Notes under the pieces: generated by a model
The model's input: the letters and a program-made list of their open reading frames with translations, nothing else
Database searches by the model: none
Told to the model about the DNA's origin: nothing
Source: Spisula solida
Lineage: Eukaryota; Mollusca; Bivalvia; Venerida; Mactridae
DNA: 64,000 nt
Assembly (NCBI GenBank): GCA_947247005.1
Contig: OX365954.1
Location: 3,674,001-3,738,000, forward strand
Direction of reading: 5' to 3'
Program-made: the position numbers and the translations under genes
Shown: in pieces, positions 51,701 to 60,700 of the stretch
Layout: every line of letters starts with the position of its first letter
Position numbering within the stretch: the first letter of the stretch is position 1

Positions 51701-54700
51701 CATAATTTAACAGCTGATATATATATTGTCTATATTTATAAACGCGGTTGTTGTTTATAAGCGGGTAGTATCACGAAGCACTCGAGGTGTAATACAAACA
51801 CAAATCTAAAGACCAACATTGCACATATTGCCTGCAGAAATTTGTATATTCAACGCAAGAATCTTGTAATATATTTGTCATAAAGGTCAGGATCAGGTCT
51901 AATTCTCCATACTTTAGTTCAGTGTCTGTGATAATCTATTTCCTGGAATAGTAATAAAGTGAAATCCAAAGTTGGATTTGCATTATGTTCATGTATAAAT
52001 CTTATTTATTTGCCAGCAGTTCAAAATGTTATACAAAGCATGTGATGTAGGCTTGCTTACTTTGTTTGTCCTGAATTGGATCCCTGCAACTTGAGTGGTA
52101 CAGAAGTTCAGAAATACAAACACGTATAGGGAATTTTTGTGGGGTTAACTTTAAACACTGCATAGTTCATTGTGTTGGTGATATTGTTTGATATTTTAAA
52201 ATTATTTATCAGGCCTGGTATTTTTCAGGCTTGTGTCTGATTTTAGGTTTCTGAATCCTGAAATTTCCATCTTTGTTTATATTGAAAAGTGGAATTTCAG
52301 GCTTTGAAACTTGGATTTTCAGGTTTGAAAATGATTGCTAATTATACCAGGCCTGATTAATATTTGTGAATGTATTATAATGACTTGTTATTTCAGTTGA
52401 AGATGAAGATATTGTTTCAGGGTGTATACAGACTTGACATATGTCTTTTAATTTGGTCCATGATTGTAAAACATTTTTAAATCATGCTCAACTCACTTTC
52501 ATGCTCAAATTTCAAATGTCTAACAGTAAAGAGTGGCGTGTTTTACTGAAACTGTTATATTAGATTGAGAGCCTAAAAGAAAGAAGAGTAATATTCCTGA
52601 TAAAGTAAAGATTATTTAAATGGAGCAAAATTTAATCAAGTTCTATGCTCAAGTTGAGTTGAGCATGAAAAAAGCTTTATAATCACAGGGCCAGAACTTC
52701 GATATTATTTTGATCATGTCTTTAGTTACCATTTACCATTTATTTAAAGCAAATCGGCATATATACATACCTTTAGCCATTTACATAATTCATAAAAAAT
52801 ATGGCCTTTGTAAACATAGACACATACATATAGCAAAGTGACATAACAATCAACTATCAACTAATCAATTAGTAATAAGACAGTTTAGGGTTGTGGAAGT
52901 GTTGAGTTTTCATGATGTAGCCACACTGGAGTGACATTGAGATATGTACTGTTAACCTTAATTAAAGACCTCTTTAATAATAAGGCCATCTCAAAATTAG
53001 GAATGTATTAGCAAGTATAATTTTACTGTTTCATTCTTTAATCAGCCTCCTATCATTTTCATATAACACAGCTAGATTTATGATATTAATTATCAAATGA
53101 AAATTGGACAGTTAAGATGTTAAATCAATTTACCATTGATATTTCTTGGAATATATGTCAAGCCTGTATAACTCCTAGTTTTATGAATGTTTGTGTATGT
53201 TTATATTTAGTTTGAATACCATGTGTAGTTTGTGATGTTTATTTGTGTTGAGAAATTTTAGTTATTTCCATGGATATAGTTCTTATTTATACAGCAACGA
53301 CCAGTTATTCTTTGTAACATGATTTTCGTTAAGGATCAGTTACTACTTGGTATGATAATTTTCATCAAGGACCAGTTGCAATTTGTTACAAGTAACATAC
53401 TTTTCATAAAGAACCAATAATTATTTGTAACATAATTTTCATAAAGGACCATTAACTATTTTTAATATAATTTTTGTCAATGACTAGTTATAAGGCGTAA
53501 GATAATTTTCATCAAGGACCAGTTATTATTTGTTACATCATTTTCAACAAGAACCAATAATTATGGCCAGTTATTATTTGTAAGATCATTTTCAACAATG
53601 ACCAGTTAATACATGTAAGGTAGTTTTCAAATTAATTGGTCAATACTGTTGGAATGCAAAAAAATGAAATTAAAGTTGTTTAAAAAATAATTTAACCATC
53701 AGAGAAGTTTATTGGTTTACTTCTTTACATGGTAAGTTTGAACATTGATCCAATTTATAAGTTGTATTTATTTTAGGGTAAAGGTATGAATTGGAAAGAT
53801 AGAGCCAAAGATAAGAGGACACAAATCAGTGGCTACATTGTATTCTCTGGAGAATTCCGTAAAATTGTACAACAGGAAAACCCAGAATGCAATTTTGGGG
53901 AAATTAGTCGCTTAGTTGGCGGGAAGGTATAGTACTGGTTGTTGTCCTGGTCATGTGATGCTGTTGTTATAGTAACGTGTTGTCATAGCAACCAAGCTGT
54001 TTTCACCTCTGTATAGTGGGCATGAAGCATGTATTATTTATTTTGTTTGCTTGTACAGGGCTTAACACAACTGACAAGACTTTTAAAAATGTGTTGAAAT
54101 TCTAAAGTTTCAAATTTGCAAAATTATCAATTTTAAGTTTTATCTTGAATTACAAAAGCTGAAAGCTACACTTTGACTTGATAAATTACTGTTAACCACA
54201 GACAAAAATTTGCATTAAAACTAATTTGTAGTGCTTTCATTTGGTGTAAAAAGAGTTTCAACACACTAGGATACACTGCATGTTTCCATGGTGACCTCTT
54301 ATTGAAGGTATGAGATTACTATGGTAACAGAATTCCTAGATAATCTTGTCATTGTGTTTAAACCTGACCCTATTTTGATTTGCATGTTAATTTACTCATT
54401 TCATAGGTCCGAGCTAAACGATATCCCAGCGGGTTTGTCCTATTTTCTGGGGACTTTAGAAGGAAATTGACAGAAGAAGGGAAAAATCAATACTCATTTG
54501 GAGAGATTAGTCGGATGGTAGGAATACAGGTAAAACATTTGTTAAATAACTATAGGTCACATTCATAGGACAAGGATCACTTCACACTAATCTCTAGACT
54601 TGGTCACTGATCTCAAATTCAGTTCTCACAGCACTGATGTCTGTAGTAAAAGACCAGGTTTCTGAGCACTGACAATTGAGAAATGACCATCTGAGCACTG

Positions 54701-57700
54701 ATAAGTAAGAAATGACCTTCTGAGCACTAATAATGAAGAAGGGGTCTTCTGAGCACTGATTATTAAGAAATGACCTTCTGAGCACTGATACTTGAGAAAT
54801 GGTGTTCTGAGCACTGATAATTAAGAAATAGCCTTCACCCACAAACCTCTATCACACAAAACAGGATTTCCCTCCATTGTGCAATACATTGACTGACTGA
54901 CTGACTGTATCATATCATATTTACTAAAAGTTTACTGAAAAGTTTTTCATATCATTATGATAAAACATACCAACAATCCATATTTGTTTATGTATATTTA
55001 TAATATTTGTGGGAAATTGACTTTAAATGTGGTTTATTAGTCATTTTGATTGGTTCTCTTGTTTTTACTCCTTTTATTTGCATTTTATTATGATTTCTTT
55101 TTTTTTGTAATAATGGAATGTTAACATGTAAGGGAGGCTACTCTATCATCAACAAGGGAAGCTACTCTTCTCTTCACTGGGGTCCTACAATTCCTGCACT
55201 AGAAAGAATGAATTTTTCTGCATGAAACTATTGAGCTAATATGAAGTTATGGTCATTTGAAGTTCCATCAGCTGGAATTTAACAATAGAACAATGTTTGA
55301 GGCTTAGTTTATGTTTAGGAATGTGTGCTAATGGCACCTGGAACAGACTTACATTATGCCTCAGTAGGACCTCGGCCATCAACATTGTGACCATTATGCA
55401 AGAAATTGCATGGATGTTACATGGACAATTTTGTATGGTATTGCACAAAAGCTACACATAGCTTATATTTATGTATTGTTAGCCTTATATACTGACAATA
55501 AATAAAGATTGATTTGATTAATTTAATGGTCCCAAAGTCTATAGTAGGATCTGCTTATGGTTACATGAGTTTTTCTTTATTATATGAAAGTTAACCACAG
55601 CAAGTTTCCCTTGACTGAAGCCATCTTGTAAATCATACTTGATTTATCTGTCTCCATGATTTCCTGTTTATTTCTGTGTGTGCACCTACCCGGTACGTTT
55701 TGTGTATGCATGAATATTTGAAATAGTTAGTTGTAATCTATTGTCACTATGTTGTCATTGATAACGTATATGTATATTTTATTGTAAGCATATTGTCATC
55801 TAAAAATAGCTTTGTGTAGCTATACATGTACATTTGTTTTATTAGCTTTTATCCCTTTACTCCATGGACCTACCTTTTCATGCCACATAATATTATGCAT
55901 ACAGATGTTCAGACATTGTGGAGTTATTTTCCTTAGACTTCCACTTATCACATTCAAGATGGCCGACTAGCAGCCATTTTAATTAATTTTTGAAAAAATC
56001 TAAAAGTGTGTGTGACAAAAGCAGTATTACAATCATGGTATTAATCACATTCTGTAATAGCTGTAGCTTTTAAATCAGCTGAAATTATAGAAAATGTACA
56101 CAATCAAATCACAATCTTTCGAAATACTGTACATTCCTGTGATTCTTCCTGTTTTAAGCTGATTTCCTTCTTTTTGTCTTGAAATCTTTGAAACAAAATG
56201 GTTCAAATTCAGTTTGATCTACTCAAAGAGGGTGATGGAGTTGGGGAAGGGTTTTTTAGCCTTTTGAGCTCACCTGTCACAAAGTGACAGAGTGAGCTTT
56301 TGTGATCACTCTTCGTCCGTCCGTCTGTCCGTCCGTCCGTCTGTCCGTCATCCGTCGTCCGTCCACAATTACTTGTGTAGACACTAGAGGTCACAGTTTC
56401 AGCTTAATCATTATGAAACTTGGTCACAATTATCATCTCAACAAAATCTAGGTCAAGTTCGATATTGGGTCATCCGGGGTCAAAAACTAGGTCACAAGGT
56501 CAAATCATAGAAAAACCTTGTGTAGTCACTAGAGGTCACAATTTTAACTTAATCTTTATGAAACTTGGTCACAATGATCATATCAACAAAATCTAGGTCA
56601 AGTTCGATATCGGGTCATCCGGGGTCAAAATCTAGGTCACAGGGTCAAATCATAGAAAAACCTTGTGTAGTCAGTAGAGGTCACAATTTTGGCCTAATCT
56701 TTATGACACTTGGTCACAATAATCAGCTCAACAAAATCTAGGTCAAGTTCGATATTGAGTCATCCGGGGTCAAAAACTAGGTCACAAGGTCAAATCATAG
56801 AAAAACCTTGAATAGTCGCTAGAGGTCACAATTTTAACTTAATCTTTATGAAACTTGGGCACAATGATCATATCAATAAAATCTAGGTCAAGTTCGATAT
56901 CGGGTCATCCGGGTCAAAAACTAGGTCACAAGGTCAAATCATAGAAAAACATTGTGTAGTCAGTAGAGATCACAATTTTAACTTAATCTTTATGAAACTT
57001 GGTCACAATGATCCTATCAACAAAATCTAGGTCAAGTTCGATATCGGGTCATCAGGGGTAAAAAACTAGGTCACAAGGTCAGATCATAGAAAAACCTTGT
57101 GTAGTCGCTAGAGGTCACAATTTTGGCCTAATATCTATGAAACTTGGTCAGAATGATCATCTCAACAAAATCCAGGTCAAATTCAATATTGGGTCATCCG
57201 GGGTCAAAAACTAGATCCCAAGGTCAAATCATAGAAAAACCTTGTGTAGTCAATAGAGGTCACAATTTTGGCCTAATTTTTATGAAACTTGGTCACAATG
57301 ATTATCTGAACAAAATCTAGGTCAACTTCGATATTGGGTCATACGGGGTCAAAAACTAGGTCACAAGGTCAAATCATAGAAAAACCTTGTGTAGTCACTA
57401 GAGGTCACAATTTTGGTCTAATCTTTATGAAACTTGGTCACAATGATCATCTAAAAGAAATCTAGGTCAATTTTACTATTGGGTCATCCAGGGTCAAAAA
57501 CTAGGTCACAAGGTCAAATCACTTCAATATGTCATGTGTTCTAAATGTGATGTAAAATATAAAGCATAAGGCAATATAAAAACCTTGTACATGCAATAGA
57601 GGCTACCATTTGGGGTGCATGAACTACTAGGACAGGTGAGCGACCTATGGCCCTTTGGGCCCTCTTGTTGCTCTTGGAGCAATCACAAGGCCGACTGCAG

Positions 57701-60700
57701 ATAAAGGGGTGTTCCATGGAGTAAAGGGTTGTACTGATGTATGCTGTATTTGCTTAAAATGGTAACTGCCATAGATAGGTGCTAAGTATTGCATTACTTT
57801 AAATTTGTCAATGATTCAGTATAGAGAAGTTTGGTGCAATAACATTGTGCAATGTAAGTTTTTATAATGAGACTTGCACCAACTCTTGGTACGAGTTGGG
57901 GGCATACTTAAGGCTGTATCACCAGGTTCTCTGTCCTGTCCAGGAAACATTCATTTGAAAGAAAGTTTGAAAGCATAAAAATGTTGGAATCTGTTTTTAA
58001 ATCCAATCTGGATTGTTCAGGTTTAATCCTCGGCAGGGAAGGTGTCACTATATTATACCACTGATACAGACAGAGTAGATGTCTGGTGCCTGCTGACAAA
58101 CAAGTATGTACTGGTCGATGATGAATTCCAGGAAAAACAGCAGTCAGGTCATCTATCAACATTGTATAAATGAACTGAAGAAAAAATGCCTTTAAACCAC
58201 GCATAGGAGAGAATTTTACAGTGTTCATTGTAACAGTAGTCAAATACAATACAACTGCTGATTATAACACTAGAAATGTAACTGTTAGTAACAAACCATC
58301 TCTGGCTGTTGTTGATGATTTAATAGGAAAGATCGATCAAGCCTCGAGTGGTGACAAATGTTTGTGTTATGTTATTCTGTTCCAGTTTGATATAATTTCC
58401 TTACACTTGGTCTTAGTGTTTGAAAAATATTATTTAGTGTACAATTAAACTTGTTACGTATGCTTAAATTACTGGGCTCGATTGGACTCTCGTCTGGCAC
58501 ACGTTGACCCCAACATTTCACGACGAGGGGGACGACAAGCTGCTCAACAGGAAACGTTTGAAAAACCTTGAAGCTCAAGGGTACACAAACTTCCCAAAGT
58601 TCTCCTGTCTTACTGACCCTGTCTGACTGATGTATTAACAGTGTCCATGCATGATCAAAGTTTTAACCAATAGGCTATATGGCGCCTCTACAGCCAATGC
58701 ACTAGTCCACGATTATCTATATGTTAATGCTTAATACACAAATTGTCTAGTCCCTTAAACTCTGCTCAGAGCTTTAGATGACATTGATAGATACTTGCTC
58801 ACTAAAATGAACTGTATATGTTTTCCAAGTATAAGCATTGCTAATATTGTTGTAATATAAGAAGAATAGTCTTTAACTGTCCAGGCAGTATTATGTATAT
58901 GACCAATTGTAAGGAAATTATGTTCCTTTGAAAGTTGATATCTAATGTGTGGGACATTATGCAATACAATCCTTTGTCCGCCTGAATGTGTCACCATGAC
59001 CTACCTGTATGTACAATGAATGTTGGATAATTAAACCTGGGAAGAATATAAATCAATTTCATCATACGTCAGGAAGGATAAGGGCCACTGTTTTATCAGA
59101 GTTTTGCTATGTTGAAGATTATAATGTAATTCAGTTCTAGTTTTATTTGTATGTTTCCTGTCTAAGTTGTTACTGAGATATTATACTGTAGTTGTAATTT
59201 TATTTTGTATGAGTAATGAATAAGTTGCCACATACATTTTGTATTTGACTTGTCCTGCTGTGCCTATAGACTATAGTGCACCGAGTATGCCAAGCAAAAG
59301 TATTGCTTAGGGATGTTTTATGTACGAGCAACTGAACTGAATTGAATGGTCCTTGCATCTTGTTGTATGCCTTGTTATATTGCTGTAAGCATGATAGTCT
59401 GCTTTAAGATAATACAAAATACCTGCTACATGTAAGGTAATACTTTCAGCACTGTTTATATACATGTTGTAGTAGTTTGAAGTTTGTCTATAATATATGT
59501 ATATACTGTGTCAACACCATTTCCCCATGTATCTGGAGCCAGACATAACTAAAAACGTTAAAAAATCAAAGGGTGGCTGAAGTGGCTCCCGAAACCTGGT
59601 AACTTAACTAAACTAAATATTGGAACTGTTGGCTCAACTCGTTTGATTTCTTATTGGCAATAAAGTATGTTTGATCTAAACCATGTACTGCAAGTGTCTT
59701 TTCAATTCTGATCTTATCAGAAGCAGCATTATACACAGTAACATAAAGCATTATAGAAGACATTTTGTACTGTAAAAATATTAATCCTGACTACTGTTTT
59801 CATGCATAATTGAGGAGGACATTTGTCTTTCTGGTTGTCCCTCTGTATGTCCATCTGTTTGTGACAATCATGTCAAAGCTATATATCTCGGCAACCACCC
59901 GCCAAGATTTCATTGAACTTGAGTGAATATTCACTACCAAGCTATATCTTGGCAACCACCCATCAGATTTCTTTGAAACTTTAGTGAATATTCAGTACCT
60001 GGAGAAGATGTATATGTTGTCAAACTACTTTAAGGTCCTCGCTTCCAATTTCGTTTCTACAGGTCTTATTTATTAAGTAATAATGTTTTAATTGATTGAA
60101 TTCTATTAGCAGCTGGATATTGTATTTACTTATAAGGCTTTGAAATGAAATGATGTATGATTTGTATATGAATATATTAAAACATGTTATGTTTGTATGT
60201 ATATAGTGGAGAAATATTGAAACATGTTATGTTTGTATGTACATAGTGGAGAAATCTTGACAAGGAAGAGAAGGAACGGTACGAGGATAAAGCTCGTAGA
60301 ATCGCTGAGGAACAACAAGCAAAACAAGCTGATGCTGAACGAGCTTTCAATTTGACGTTACAACAACAACAGCAACAACAACAGCAACAACAACCACAAA
60401 CTCCACAACATCAGCCAACCCCCGGTGAGAGTCCGCGACCCAGCACACCTGCACAACAAGGTTTGTTAGATAATGATTCTTTATGTGTCCATAGAGACCA
60501 TGTATTGATCCGTCAGTTGTAGTTTTAAAATAGTGTATTCCATTACTTATACAGAAGTATATATTAATATTGCACTTGTCAGTTGACAAGTAAGGTCATA
60601 AAGTTGAGTTATTATTCCTATTTTACTGTAACAGTTGGTCTTTGATACCTAATTACAAAAAAAAAAATTTATTCTAGTGAAGGCGGAAGCCGAAACGTAA

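Larger units (their letters stand above)
51092..53776 (+). other. rest of intron 30
   Basis: Holds a MITE (52208-52350) and a degenerate minisatellite (53280-53630). The remainder is AT-rich sequence without recognisable genes. Confidence 0.65.
54530..60246 (+). other. PBRM1 intron 32 (5.7 kb)
   Basis: Contains a 27-bp minisatellite (54650-54835), a MITE (55179-55373), the Helitron-like element (56262-57669), coding-like fragments (57905-58570), a ~65-bp duplication (59879-60000) and a 40-bp duplication at its 3' end. No intact gene. Confidence 0.7.

Noticed and set aside
54594..54842. Open frames on the - strand (82 and 62 codons)
   Set aside because: They are translations of the 27-bp minisatellite.
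60347..60589. 80-codon frame on the - strand ending in Val-rich run
   Set aside because: Antisense of the poly-Gln coding part of exon 33 (CAA/CAG read backwards as Val/Val/Leu codons).
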